64,000 nt of DNA, from the NCBI GenBank assembly GCA_002713215.1, contig PAVO01000005.1:208777-272776 (forward strand), given 5' to 3'. Below the pieces are notes generated by a model. It was not told the origin of the DNA, made no database searches, and worked only from the letters and a program-made list of their open reading frames with translations. The stretch is from Crocinitomicaceae bacterium (GTDB lineage: Bacteria > Bacteroidota > Bacteroidia > Flavobacteriales_G > Salibacteraceae). The stretch's first letter is position 1; each line of letters opens with the position of its first letter. The position numbers and the translations under genes are program-made. This document shows, in pieces, positions 26,163 through 35,426 of this stretch.

Positions 26163-26951
26163 ATGAAGAAGGCAACTGGAATATTAACATTATTAATTGT
26201 GCTGGCTGTAACAGTCCTTGCTCAAAAAAATAAAAAGCAAAAAATGAATATAGAAAAAGTTAAAATTGAGATTTGGAGTGATGTTGTTTGCCCTTTCTGT
26301 TTTATAGGAAAGAAAAAAATGGAACAAGCAATTACTAATTTAAACGCAAATGACAGGGTAGAAGTTATTTGGCATAGCTTTCAATTGGCCCCTGATTTCC
26401 CGAAAGACACTTCCCTACCCTCAACAAAATATCTTTCTGAAAAGAAAGGCTACCCTGTGAAACAAATCAAAGCAATGTATGACCAGCTGGCTCATCAAGG
26501 AAAAGAATATGGAATAGATTTTCAGTTTGACAACGCTCTTTCGTTTAACACTTTAGGAGTTCACAGACTGATACAATGGGCTAAAACGGTAAATAAATCT
26601 ACTGAACTTAAAGAAGGATTTATGTTGGCATATTTTACAGATGGAATTGACTTATCTCAACATGAAAATGTTTTGAAAGTAGTTGAAAAGATTGGCTTAG
26701 ATACTACAAAAGCTAAAGAAATTCTTAACTCCGATGAATATATGCAACAAGTAGAACAAGACATTTATCAGTCACAACAATTAGGAATTAGAGGTGTCCC
26801 TTATTTCCTAATCAATGAAAAGGAAGTGATTTCAGGTGCTCAAAGTGACGAAGTTTTCGAAAACGTATTGCGTGCTGCTTTAAGTAAAATTGAATCAAAA
26901 GAAACTAGTTCTCAACAAGGAATTTGCCTGCCAAACGGAGAATGTAAATGA
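26163..26951 (+). CDS. DsbA-family (FrnE-like) thiol oxidoreductase
   Basis: About 262 aa from the ATG at 26163. A hydrophobic N-terminus (ATGILTLLIVLAVTVLAQ) precedes the FrnE-type thioredoxin fold, which begins IEIWSDVVCPFCFIGKKK; the active site is CPFC. The insertion contains FNTLGVHRLIQWA and the cis-Pro loop is GIRGVPYF. FrnE-type proteins are usually cytoplasmic, so the apparent signal peptide is unusual. The gene overlaps the next one by 4 bp (ATGA), showing translational coupling with a peroxiredoxin-like protein. Confidence 0.85.
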   Translation: MKKATGILTLLIVLAVTVLAQKNKKQKMNIEKVKIEIWSDVVCPFCFIGKKKMEQAITNLNANDRVEVIWHSFQLAPDFPKDTSLPSTKYLSEKKGYPVKQIKAMYDQLAHQGKEYGIDFQFDNALSFNTLGVHRLIQWAKTVNKSTELKEGFMLAYFTDGIDLSQHENVLKVVEKIGLDTTKAKEILNSDEYMQQVEQDIYQSQQLGIRGVPYFLINEKEVISGAQSDEVFENVLRAALSKIESKETSSQQGICLPNGECK

Positions 26952-27487
26952 AAACAGTAAATGATTGCAATGGTTTAATGATTGGAGACAAAGTGAAGGA
27001 CTTTAGCTCTATAGACCAGAATGGCGATAAAATTCAATTGTCTGATTTACTCAAAAAAGGCAAAGTAGTAATTGTTTTTTACAGAGGACAATGGTGCCCT
27101 GTTTGCAAACCACATTTAAAAAAGCTACAAAACAGTCTTGAGGAAATTAAAAATAAGAGAGCAACAATTTTATTGATAACTCCTGAAAAACAAGAAAATA
27201 TTAAAAAAACGATTTTAAAAACAAACATCACGATACCTGTATTATATGATAACGATTATAAAATAATGGAGCAGTTTGATTTGGCATTTTTACCTAGTAA
27301 AGGGCTTAGAATTATGTACAATAGCTTGTTAATGGCTAATCTTAAAAATGCACAATCGGATGATTCACAAACCCTGCCTGTTCCTGCAACTTATGTAATT
27401 GAGCAAGATGGTACTGTAAAATGGCGACACTTCGATCGTAATTACGCTAAGAGAGCAAATACTAGAGATATTTTAAACCAACTATAA
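26948..27487 (+). CDS. Peroxiredoxin-like (AhpC/TSA) protein
   Basis: The 179-aa protein has a thioredoxin fold with IVFYRGQWCPVCKPHLKKL, a CxxC in place of the usual single peroxidatic Cys of AhpC. It ends with PATYVIEQDGTVKWRHFDRNYAKR. Such proteins reduce peroxides using thiols. It overlaps the DsbA-like gene and probably uses its reducing power or shares its redox role. No signal peptide. Confidence 0.82.
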   Translation: MKTVNDCNGLMIGDKVKDFSSIDQNGDKIQLSDLLKKGKVVIVFYRGQWCPVCKPHLKKLQNSLEEIKNKRATILLITPEKQENIKKTILKTNITIPVLYDNDYKIMEQFDLAFLPSKGLRIMYNSLLMANLKNAQSDDSQTLPVPATYVIEQDGTVKWRHFDRNYAKRANTRDILNQL

Positions 27488-27535
27488 ATTATTGTTTAAT
27501 CCGTGCTGATAAATTCAGACACAAAAATGAGAATC

Positions 27536-27772
27536 ATGAGCAAAGCAAAAATTGCACAAAAAATGCCTTACGTTATTGAAGAAAAAGCTGGTAAAAAATA
27601 CTGGTGTGCCTGTGGAGAAAGTAAGAACCAACCCTATTGCGATGGTTCACATAAAGAAACTGATTTTGTACCTATAGAAGTGGAGTTAACAGAAGATAAA
27701 AAAGTAGCCTGGTGTGGCTGTAAACATTCTGCCAATGGAGCTTTTTGCGATGGTACACATTCTAAATTATAA
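27536..27772 (+). CDS. Dual CDGSH iron-sulfur domain protein
   Basis: About 78 aa from the ATG at 27536 (MSKAKIAQKMPYVIEEKAG); ATG 27527 and GTG 27503 are upstream alternatives. Two CDGSH modules are present: CACGESKNQPYCDGSH and CGCKHSANGAFCDGTH. Each should bind a 2Fe-2S cluster through three Cys and one His. These small proteins act in iron, redox or electron-transfer homeostasis. It is part of the redox gene series of island unit 1. Confidence 0.88.
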   Translation: MSKAKIAQKMPYVIEEKAGKKYWCACGESKNQPYCDGSHKETDFVPIEVELTEDKKVAWCGCKHSANGAFCDGTHSKL

Positions 27773-27807
27773 AATTCAATTATTAACAAATAAATTAAAA
27801 TCATAAC

Positions 27808-28437
27808 ATGAAAAAAACAATTATTTTAAGTGCCCTAGCAATTGGATTATTCGCTTGTGGAACGTCAAACAAAAAAGAAGTAAAAGCAGAAGCATCTAAT
27901 GAAGTAGTAGCTACTGAAACTGTACCAACAAGTTACATTATTGATGTAGAAAAATCTGTTGTAAGTTGGAAAGGAAGTATGATTGGGGTTTATGCCCATG
28001 AAGGCGATCTTAAACTTTCCAAAGGGTCACTAACAACTGCTGATGGGCTAATTACTGATGGAGAATTTGCAGTAGACATGAATTCTATGGTAACAACCGA
28101 TGATGATGCACTTTATCAGATGGCTCCAAGAGAAAAATTAATTGGACATCTAAAATCACCTGACTTTTTTGATACAGAACAATTCCCTGTAGGAAATTTT
28201 AAAATTAAAAGCGTCAATGGTGATGTAATAACGGGAGATTTAACCATAAAAGGAGTTGTTAAAAAAGCAACTATAAATGCGATTACTCTTACAGAAACAA
28301 ACGGAAATATTTCTGCAACTGGAGCTCTTGTGTTTAACAGACAAGACTATGGTATTACTTACAAAAACACAATGAACGACATGGTATTGTCTGATGATGT
28401 TGAATTAACAATAAGTATTGAAGGAGTATCTAAATAG
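27808..28437 (+). CDS. YceI family lipoprotein
   Basis: The 209-aa protein has a lipobox (LFACG, Cys17) and a YceI lipocalin-like domain: SYIIDVEKSVVSWKGSM, GEFAVDMNSMV, LKSPDFFDTEQFPVGNFKI and TGDLTIKGVVKKA are characteristic. YceI proteins bind isoprenoid-type lipids such as polyprenols or quinone precursors in the periplasm. Its neighbours (DoxX, SDR, MarR) are a common Bacteroidota combination. Confidence 0.9.
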   Translation: MKKTIILSALAIGLFACGTSNKKEVKAEASNEVVATETVPTSYIIDVEKSVVSWKGSMIGVYAHEGDLKLSKGSLTTADGLITDGEFAVDMNSMVTTDDDALYQMAPREKLIGHLKSPDFFDTEQFPVGNFKIKSVNGDVITGDLTIKGVVKKATINAITLTETNGNISATGALVFNRQDYGITYKNTMNDMVLSDDVELTISIEGVSK

Positions 28438-28554
28438 ACGATAAAGCTTTCAATAGTTAGTTAAGAAATGATTCAGATAGTTAAAACTAATTTGAAAAGG
28501 AAAACTTTTTAGTCGGAGTATTTACAGCAAATATCAAATAAATAGAGAATAATT

Positions 28555-28926
28555 ATGGAAACACAAGAAATGAGTAAAGGAAGAAAAATAACAGGATGGG
28601 TAGTAGCTGGTTTAATTACCGCAATGCTACTGTTTAGTGCTATGGGTAAATTTACGATGCCTGAAATGGCGGATAATTTTGCTAAATGGGGATTGGCCGA
28701 ATGGATGACTATAATTGCAATCGGAGAGATAATATCTACTATTCTATTCATCATACCCAAAACAAACATATTTGGCGCATTTTTACTAAGTGCCCACATG
28801 GGTGGTGCTATTGTTACGCACATGAGTAACGGAGAGCCTTTTATTGCTCAGTCGGTGATTTTGGTTTTGGTTTGGACGGCTGCTTTTGTTCGCAACCCAG
28901 AATTACTTATAAAGTTTAATAGTTAG
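28555..28926 (+). CDS. DoxX family membrane protein
   Basis: The 123-aa protein has four membrane helices, with VAGLITAMLLFSAMGKF, EMADNFAKWG and FLLSAHMGGAIVTHM typical of DoxX-like proteins. The family includes quinone-linked oxidoreductase partners. It lies in the redox gene series, just upstream of the NmrA-like gene. Confidence 0.85.
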   Translation: METQEMSKGRKITGWVVAGLITAMLLFSAMGKFTMPEMADNFAKWGLAEWMTIIAIGEIISTILFIIPKTNIFGAFLLSAHMGGAIVTHMSNGEPFIAQSVILVLVWTAAFVRNPELLIKFNS

Positions 28927-28949
28927 AGACATTAATGACTGTAGCCCTT

Positions 28950-29618
28950 ATGAAAAAAGAAATTAAAATTTCCGTTATTGGAGCGAACGGCAGGACAGGA
29001 ATTGAAATAGTTTCTCAAGCATTAAAAATGGGAATGACTGTCAAGGCTCTGGTCAGAAATAAAAACACAATCCCTTTTAGAGATATTAATCTTCAAATTA
29101 TAGAAGGTACGCCTTTGAAGGCCGAAGATATTGATGAAGTACTCAAAGGCACGGTTGCCGTATTTGTTGCTCTAAATATCAGTAGAAAATCGGACTTTCC
29201 TTGGTCTAAAGTAATAACCCCAACGAATTTATTGGAAGTTAGCATGGACAATATAGTGTCTTCTATGCAAAAACAAAACATAAAAAGAGTGCTTACTGTT
29301 TCAGCATGGGGTGTAGGCAATAGTTATAAGGAATTGGACTTTATGTTTCGGTTTTTAATAAACCAAACTAACGTAGGTACAGCTTATCAGGCTCATGAAG
29401 AACAAGAGGAAATCCTTAGAAACAGTATCACGGATTGGACAGCAATAAGGCCTGTAGGATTAGGGAATGGAACAATACATCAAAATATTCGCGTAAGCAT
29501 AAATGGGAATAAAAAATTGCGAATGGGAATAAGTAGAAAAGAAGTCGCCAAATTTATGCTCGATATTGTTGATGACGAGGAGTATTTCAAGACTTGCCCT
29601 AGTATATCAAACGATTAA
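28950..29618 (+). CDS. NAD(P)-binding SDR/NmrA-like protein
   Basis: About 222 aa from the ATG at 28950 (MKKEIKISVIGANGRTG); ATG 28935 is a possible alternative. It has a Rossmann fold with the GANGRTG nucleotide loop, AVFVALN, and RVLTVSAWGVGNSY. It lacks the YxxxK motif of classical SDRs and so resembles atypical NmrA/quinone-reductase-like members. It probably binds NAD(P)(H) and may act on quinones. Confidence 0.82.
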   Translation: MKKEIKISVIGANGRTGIEIVSQALKMGMTVKALVRNKNTIPFRDINLQIIEGTPLKAEDIDEVLKGTVAVFVALNISRKSDFPWSKVITPTNLLEVSMDNIVSSMQKQNIKRVLTVSAWGVGNSYKELDFMFRFLINQTNVGTAYQAHEEQEEILRNSITDWTAIRPVGLGNGTIHQNIRVSINGNKKLRMGISRKEVAKFMLDIVDDEEYFKTCPSISND

Positions 29619-29619
29619 A

Positions 29620-29748
29620 ATGAAATACAATGACCTTATTTTATTGTTAGTTGTTTGCTTAATCTCTTGTTTTAAAGAATCAATTAATGAAAAGCAAAAC
29701 AACATAGAAGGAGAGGAACTAAAGATTTTAAGACTATTACAACTGTAA
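29620..29748 (+). CDS. Very small putative lipoprotein
   Basis: This 42-aa frame starts at an ATG 2 bp after the preceding stop. It has a hydrophobic N-terminus and a lipobox (CLISCF), followed by a short polar tail. It may be real and coupled to the gene before it, or a remnant of a longer gene. No family. Confidence 0.4.
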   Translation: MKYNDLILLLVVCLISCFKESINEKQNNIEGEELKILRLLQL

Positions 29749-29796
29749 GCCCTACTTTAAGTAGGCTTAAGCTCTTACTAAAAAAACGCAAAAAAA

Positions 29797-30489
29797 TTGA
29801 AACTTGTATTTAACATTATAGGAATAGTTTTCTTGTTTATATCGAATTCTACATGGTGTCAAGAAATAAAGACAACTAATGATATTGGACTTTGGGCAGG
29901 TGTTGGGGGCAATTTTAAACTCAATAAAAAATGGAAGACATCTTTTAATCAGGAAATACGAACATTTAATAATGCTATCAAAATCAAAAAATCAATCACA
30001 GAACTTGGGCTGACCCACAAATTCGACAAACAATTGAAATTATCATTAGGTGTTAGGTACTCCTATGCCCGTAAGAGAGACTACACATTTGTCAATAACA
30101 TAAGATACAATATAGATATTAAATATTGGTGTAAACTGAGTAAGCATCTGAATTTACTCTATCGTTTCAGATATCAACATAGTTATATTAACCTATTTGC
30201 AAATACCACCCCCGACATAGAAAATAGATCAAGTATGAGAAACCGAATAAAACTTCAATATCCAATAAATAAACATGCTATATATATATCAGCCGAATTA
30301 TTTCGTGAATATGTTATCTACAAAAAGCCCTCATTTAATAAAGTTAGGTTGAATATCGGTGATAAATTAAAAACAAATTTAGGAGATGTTAAATATGGAC
30401 TAGCCTTTGAACGAGAACTGAATAACTCATATCCTTTAAACTATATTATCCTGAAAATTAACTATAGTTTCAACTTCAAGCATGGCTAA
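29797..30489 (+). CDS. DUF2490 family outer-membrane beta-barrel protein
   Basis: 230 aa from a TTG start (no in-frame ATG nearby). Signal peptide (MKLVFNIIGIVFLFISNSTWCQE), then GLWAGVGGNFKLNKKWKTSFNQEIR and alternating strands up to the final KINYSFNFK, which ends in an aromatic residue near the C-terminus as barrels do. DUF2490 proteins are predicted small barrels of unknown role. It overlaps the CotH gene by 8 bp, indicating coupling. Confidence 0.75.
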   Translation: MKLVFNIIGIVFLFISNSTWCQEIKTTNDIGLWAGVGGNFKLNKKWKTSFNQEIRTFNNAIKIKKSITELGLTHKFDKQLKLSLGVRYSYARKRDYTFVNNIRYNIDIKYWCKLSKHLNLLYRFRYQHSYINLFANTTPDIENRSSMRNRIKLQYPINKHAIYISAELFREYVIYKKPSFNKVRLNIGDKLKTNLGDVKYGLAFERELNNSYPLNYIILKINYSFNFKHG

Positions 30490-31960
30490 ATACATTTCTT
30501 TTTTGGTATTTCTAGTGTTTTTAATGGCTTGCCAAAAAACCGAGGGTATATATGACAATATTGCAAATGAAAACCTTGAGCTTCCTTTGCTCTTAAGGTT
30601 GAATAGAAAAAACTGTGTGTTCGATTCTCATAATCGTATCTTAAAATATTCAATCGACGAAAATTCAATTAATAATTTTTCCCCATATGTTGAATTTCAA
30701 AGACATTCAAACATCACATTAGAATCCATAAAATTAACTAATGGCACAGTAAATAATTTTGGAAACATTGAATTGAATAAAGCATACCGTGTTATTATAA
30801 ATACTGGAAATAGAACAGACGAATTCACTCTATTCTTTACAAAAATCCCAACAATCCAAATTGTCACTGCAAACCCTATCATTAATGGTCCAAAAACCCT
30901 ATCTCGGATGATCTTAAACTATCCAGAAATACGCAGAATATCCGAAAATAACTGGACGGGAATTGAACAAAGAGGTTCATCGAGTTTAAGATATGATAAA
31001 AAATCATTTGGGATAAAAATATATTCGGATAAAAGTAAAGATTCACCATCGTCACAATCCTATTTTGACTTTAAACAAAATCAAAAATGGATTTTAGATG
31101 CGATGTTTGTCGATCAATCCAGATTAAGAAACAAATCTTCTTTTGAATTGTGGAAATCAATGTCAGGACCAGCTAATCATATCGGTATTGATTCACGATT
31201 TGTAGAAGTTTATATCAATCATCAAACCCTAGGTGTTTATTCTTTTTCAGAAAATTACACGAAAGAATTTTTAGACGCAAATGATCAATGTGTTTTATAT
31301 GCAGGTACAGATAATTCTAGCCAGACTGAGTTTGAAACTTTAATTGAAAAAGACCCTAACAGTAGATTTTGGGGTGATTGGGAGCAAAAATTACCCAACC
31401 CATCTCAAGAAATTGTTTGGGACGATTTTGAGGCTCTAAACACATTAATCGTTAACAGTAGCAATTCAGAATTTAAAAATACTATCGCCCACCACATTGA
31501 TCTAAATAATGTCATAGACTACTTTCTTTTTATCAATCTCATAGGTGGAAGAGATAACGTTGGGAAAAATTGGTTTTTTTTCAAACGAGACCATTTGTCA
31601 AAGTTTAATATTATTCCATGGGACATGGATGGAACATGGGGAAGAAGTCCTTTTGCGGAAAAAACGAGCTATTCTGTTTTAATCACAAATAATTTATTTA
31701 AAAGATTACTAGAAACTGATCCTGCAAACTATAAACTACGCTTAAAAGAACGTTGGAAAGAGCTACGATTGGCAGAATTTTCAGAATCCAATTTAAATGG
31801 CATTATTGCCTCTAATTTTGCTGAATTAGATTCGTATAAAGTTGAAGGTTTAGAAAACAACTTATGGAAAGTAAACCTCAATTTAAAAAATGAACAATTT
31901 TATATGGCAACATGGGTTAGTAATAGGTTGGAATTTCTAGATGAACGGTTTGAATATTGA
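30482..31960 (+). CDS. CotH-kinase family lipoprotein
   Basis: The 492-aa protein has a lipobox (FLMAC, Cys17) and a CotH domain: GTSS-like GIEQRGSSSLRYDKKSFGIKI, NQKWILDAMFVDQSRLRNKSSF, VEVYINHQTLGVYSF and the metal-binding FNIIPWDMDGTWG. CotH proteins are atypical kinases that phosphorylate secreted proteins. As a lipoprotein it would act at the outer membrane or periplasm. It overlaps the DUF2490 gene and may act on or with that barrel; this is inference. Confidence 0.85.
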   Translation: MAKYISFLVFLVFLMACQKTEGIYDNIANENLELPLLLRLNRKNCVFDSHNRILKYSIDENSINNFSPYVEFQRHSNITLESIKLTNGTVNNFGNIELNKAYRVIINTGNRTDEFTLFFTKIPTIQIVTANPIINGPKTLSRMILNYPEIRRISENNWTGIEQRGSSSLRYDKKSFGIKIYSDKSKDSPSSQSYFDFKQNQKWILDAMFVDQSRLRNKSSFELWKSMSGPANHIGIDSRFVEVYINHQTLGVYSFSENYTKEFLDANDQCVLYAGTDNSSQTEFETLIEKDPNSRFWGDWEQKLPNPSQEIVWDDFEALNTLIVNSSNSEFKNTIAHHIDLNNVIDYFLFINLIGGRDNVGKNWFFFKRDHLSKFNIIPWDMDGTWGRSPFAEKTSYSVLITNNLFKRLLETDPANYKLRLKERWKELRLAEFSESNLNGIIASNFAELDSYKVEGLENNLWKVNLNLKNEQFYMATWVSNRLEFLDERFEY

Positions 31961-32021
31961 TATATTTTGACCTTATAGAAATGCAAATGTTCGAATATTT
32001 TGAGCAACGTGTATTTGATAA

Positions 32022-32507
32022 ATGATTAATTATTATACATATTCGGAAGAACGACTCGTTTTTGCAAGTACTGCGTTAGTATGGGATTTATTAAGTAATT
32101 GTGATTATCTGTCTAAATGGATGCCATACATTATAAGTGTCGAACATCTAGGTAGTACCAAACTAAATAAAGGATCCATTCTCTGGGTAGAGTCCTCACA
32201 TGAAAGAGATAAAAAACAGTCACTTTGCTATATTTCAGAGTGTACAGCAAATGAAATGATTTCCTTTTTGTCTTACCAAAATGAAACAAAAGTTTGCTTC
32301 AGATTTCAAATAAGTGCTGAGAACATAGGCTTGGTCAAAATATTAATGACAGTGGAAATTGAATTGAAATGGTATAGGCACATTTTGTTTAGACGTAATT
32401 TCGTTAATTCAATTAAAGACTATGGATTCACGCAACTTAATGAATTAGATATAGCTATTACAGAGCACAGAAGTCAGCATATTAATGATAGAAAATTTCA
32501 AGAATAA
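32022..32507 (+). CDS. SRPBCC family protein
   Basis: The 161-aa protein has the START-like helix-grip pattern: YSEERLVFASTALVWDLLSNCDYLSKWMPYIISVEHLG, ILWVESS and the long C-terminal helix FVNSIKDYGFTQLNEL. Such domains bind hydrophobic ligands. It overlaps the MarR gene at TAATG by 1 bp, so the two are coupled. Confidence 0.75.
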   Translation: MINYYTYSEERLVFASTALVWDLLSNCDYLSKWMPYIISVEHLGSTKLNKGSILWVESSHERDKKQSLCYISECTANEMISFLSYQNETKVCFRFQISAENIGLVKILMTVEIELKWYRHILFRRNFVNSIKDYGFTQLNELDIAITEHRSQHINDRKFQE

Positions 32508-32956
32508 TGAAACTAGAGGACGAAATAAAAAGCAAATTCAGAAATGAATACCATAAAGCTCTGGTAAACTTATACTACACTAACAATCAATTAGGTCAAC
32601 AGTTTTTTAAAATGCTAAATGAACATGGTTTGGCAGCTCCTCAATTCAATGTATTGAGAATTTTGAAAGGCCAGCATCCTAAAGCTGTATCCATTGGCTT
32701 AATTAAAGAGCGAATGTTGGATGGGAATTCTGATGTTAGCCGAATAGTTGAAAGGCTATTTAAAAAAGGTTTGGTTAAGCGAAAAGAGAGTAAGATGGAC
32801 AGAAGACAGAAAGATGTTTTAATTTCCCAAGAAGGGCTCACATTACTCAACAAAATGGCACTTTGCGAAAAACAGGAAGATGAGCTTCTTTCTAATTTAA
32901 ATGAAAAAGAAGTAGTATTTCTAAATATTTTGTTGGACAAGATAAGGAACAAATGA
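32507..32956 (+). CDS. MarR family transcriptional regulator
   Basis: The 149-aa protein has a winged helix: LAAPQFNVLRILKGQHP, GLIKERMLDGNSDVSRIVERLFKKGLV, and DRRQKDVLISQEG in the wing. MarR proteins respond to phenolic or oxidative signals. It sits between an SRPBCC gene and an aromatic dioxygenase gene, overlapping both (4 bp with the latter), and probably controls this operon. Confidence 0.88.
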   Translation: MKLEDEIKSKFRNEYHKALVNLYYTNNQLGQQFFKMLNEHGLAAPQFNVLRILKGQHPKAVSIGLIKERMLDGNSDVSRIVERLFKKGLVKRKESKMDRRQKDVLISQEGLTLLNKMALCEKQEDELLSNLNEKEVVFLNILLDKIRNK

Positions 32957-33855
32957 AGCGTTCAAAATTTTTAAAACTTGTAAGTATGGGAGCAATTGGT
33001 ACTAGTGCGTTTGGTTTAACTGGATTAGCGAAAGCACTAGACAACACAAAACCAACTGGGCAAAAAATGCCAGTTCTATTTTCGTCGCATGGTAATCCTA
33101 TGGACATTCCTGTCCCCCATTATGGGAATCCGTTTAATTCCTATTTAGGTAATCTGGGTAAAGAAATAAAATCGAAATATGATGTAAAAGCGATACTGGT
33201 AGTTTCTGCACATTGGTGCACGAAAGGTTCGTATGTAAATATTTTATCCTCCCCAAAAACGATTTATGATTATTACGGATTTCCTGATAATTATTACACC
33301 ATTAAATACCCTGCACCTGGCTCACCTGAATTTGCAAAAAAGGTTGCAAATGGAATAGGTGAAATTGACACGACCACAGAATGGGGCTTTGACCACGGAA
33401 ATTGGCCCATGTTAATGCACATGTTTCCAGAAGCGGATGTCCCCGTTTTTCAACTAAGTTTAAACTATGATAAACCAGCACAATACCATTATGATTTGGC
33501 AATTCAACTAAAGAAGTACCGAGAACAAGGAGTTTTGATTATTGGTAGTGGTGCTTTAGTTCATAATTTAAGATTGGCCATAGCAAAAATGAGAACTGGT
33601 GATCAGAGCATTTATGGTTGGGAGACAGAATTTGATGAATGGGTGAAAAACAAGATTGACGATCGAGATGTACAGGCTCTAATAAACTATGAAAAATATA
33701 AGCTTGGGGAACTAGCAGCCCCTACTCCAGATCATTTTGTTCCAGTAATTTATTCAATGGCTTTGGCAGACGATGAAGATGAAATTCGTCACACATTTAC
33801 AGAAATGAATCCAGGGTTTAGCAACAGAAGTTTTATTATAGAATCTAAAAAATAA
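32953..33855 (+). CDS. ygiD: DODA-type extradiol ring-cleavage dioxygenase
   Basis: The 300-aa protein resembles YgiD/4,5-DOPA dioxygenase: PVLFSSHGNPM (metal His), VVSAHWCTKG (metal His), GFDHGNWP, GSGALVHNL and PDHFVPVIYSMAL. The N-terminus (KFLKLVSMGAIGTSAFGLTG) looks like a signal or Tat-type leader without the twin Arg, so the enzyme may be exported. It should open aromatic rings of catechol type. MarR control fits an aromatic-response role. The gene symbol is by family similarity. Confidence 0.85.
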   Translation: MKRSKFLKLVSMGAIGTSAFGLTGLAKALDNTKPTGQKMPVLFSSHGNPMDIPVPHYGNPFNSYLGNLGKEIKSKYDVKAILVVSAHWCTKGSYVNILSSPKTIYDYYGFPDNYYTIKYPAPGSPEFAKKVANGIGEIDTTTEWGFDHGNWPMLMHMFPEADVPVFQLSLNYDKPAQYHYDLAIQLKKYREQGVLIIGSGALVHNLRLAIAKMRTGDQSIYGWETEFDEWVKNKIDDRDVQALINYEKYKLGELAAPTPDHFVPVIYSMALADDEDEIRHTFTEMNPGFSNRSFIIESKK

Positions 33856-34099
33856 CTTATTCCGATCATGTAAATGTAAAGTCATTGGATCATGCTCATT
33901 ATCTGTACCTAAAGAGCAAGGATAACTCATTATCTATATGTAACTACCTTTTAGAACAATACTATCTCTGGTTATCCGCTTCTTAAATTATGAATTTTAT
34001 GAGTTTAAGAGTACCTTTTTTCAATAGACCATTTTTCTTAGCTGATTTTGCACCTCAATTTCTGTTTCATAGATGGGGTTTTCTCATATTGGAAATAGG

Positions 34100-34750
34100 T
34101 TAAAATAAATTGACAAAAAAATGACTAATTGAAGTTGCCTTTTCTTCAATGAAAAGATAATGGGCCAACATTAAGGGGTATAAAAAGACACTAGCGAAAT
34201 AGAGCACATAAAAAACTGCTGATTTTCTTTTGTAAAAGAATAAAAGTGAAGGTAACATAAAGAATAGTGGAAAAATAGGATACAAATAATAGATAGTATC
34301 CTCCTCTCCTTTTATAAATAGTTTTTCATCTGATGCTTTCTTTATCCGACAACCATAATATTCATTTAGTATCGGTGAATAATCTAGAACAATAGCATCA
34401 TCAATCTCAATATTTTCGTAAGCTTCTTTTTCAATTTCAATTTCAGCTCCATCATTATCATAAACATAATACTTATATATCGCGGGTTGAGATTTCATAT
34501 CAGTAATTTGTTGATAATTGTCGCTTGTCGGTAATGCGGGATCAATTAAAGCCAACAATCCAAAAACTATTGGAGGTATTATTAAAATTCGGACAAATTT
34601 CCAAACTTTTCCTTTTGACAAAGATTCAAAAACCTCGTTTTCAATTTCTTTATCACTTTTGACTTTATCTTTCGTTTTCCTATTAATTTTTGTCTTGCGA
34701 ACTTCCTTCTTCCTTTCTGGTACTGGAACAGCTTTACTATCTGTTTTCAT
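34100..34750 (-). CDS. Hypothetical membrane protein
   Basis: The 216-aa protein has a Lys-rich cytoplasmic N-terminus, one helix at about 50-68, a soluble part with many acidic residues (residues 75-155) and two or three helices near the C-terminus. No family recognised. It is 61 bp from the TetR gene and could be its target. The 244 bp before it (33856-34099) hold no gene or clear site. Confidence 0.7.
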   Translation of the reverse strand: MKTDSKAVPVPERKKEVRKTKINRKTKDKVKSDKEIENEVFESLSKGKVWKFVRILIIPPIVFGLLALIDPALPTSDNYQQITDMKSQPAIYKYYVYDNDGAEIEIEKEAYENIEIDDAIVLDYSPILNEYYGCRIKKASDEKLFIKGEEDTIYYLYPIFPLFFMLPSLLFFYKRKSAVFYVLYFASVFLYPLMLAHYLFIEEKATSISHFFVNLF

Positions 34751-34811
34751 TTTATTATTTTGCTATTTAATTCTTCTGAATATTGAATTCTTATTATTAT
34801 CAACTAAGTGT

Positions 34812-35396
34812 TCAATGTGTACTAATTCCTCGAATAATTATCTGAATCAAACGCTTAAATTTAGGGGCTAAATTTTCGTAATTATCCTGTACATAAAAAG
34901 GGATTTCAAACCCTTTTAAAACCACAAGAACCAGATCTATAAATTCCTCAACGTCAATTTGCTCCTCAAATTCCTTCTTTCTAATACCATCTACGATGAG
35001 CAACTTTAACTTACCCTTCTCCCATTTATCATAATCCTCTCTTATGTCTTCTATAAAGTTGTTCTGGTCAAAAAAATCGGCTTTAAGGGTTTCCAAATAA
35101 TTAGTAGTACCATTGACTAACTTCATCCTTTCAGTCAAATACATTAATAGTTTTTCTGAGGCGCTAAGTCCCTCCTCTTTTAATATTTTTTTGAGTTCAA
35201 TTTGAACGATATCTTTTTCAATATTCACCACTTCTCTAAATAGTTCTTCCTTACTATTAAAATGATAATAAAGTGTTCCTTTAGATTTTTTAGAGGCTCT
35301 AACTATATCATCCATTGAGGTTTTGTGATAACCAAATCGATCGAATAGCTGTTTCGCTGTTTTTACTAAAATTTCTTTTGTTTTTTCTCTCTTCAT
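34812..35396 (-). CDS. TetR family transcriptional regulator
   Basis: The 194-aa protein has a canonical TetR N-terminus: KEILVKTAKQLFDRFGYHKTSMDDIVRASKKSKGTLYYHFNSKEELFREVV. The C-terminal ligand domain is not diagnostic. It lies next to a membrane protein gene in the same direction and ends unit 1 of the island. The ligand cannot be told. Confidence 0.9.
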   Translation of the reverse strand: MKREKTKEILVKTAKQLFDRFGYHKTSMDDIVRASKKSKGTLYYHFNSKEELFREVVNIEKDIVQIELKKILKEEGLSASEKLLMYLTERMKLVNGTTNYLETLKADFFDQNNFIEDIREDYDKWEKGKLKLLIVDGIRKKEFEEQIDVEEFIDLVLVVLKGFEIPFYVQDNYENLAPKFKRLIQIIIRGISTH

Positions 35397-35426
35397 ATAC
35401 TTATAGACTAATTTGGTTTAATAGTA

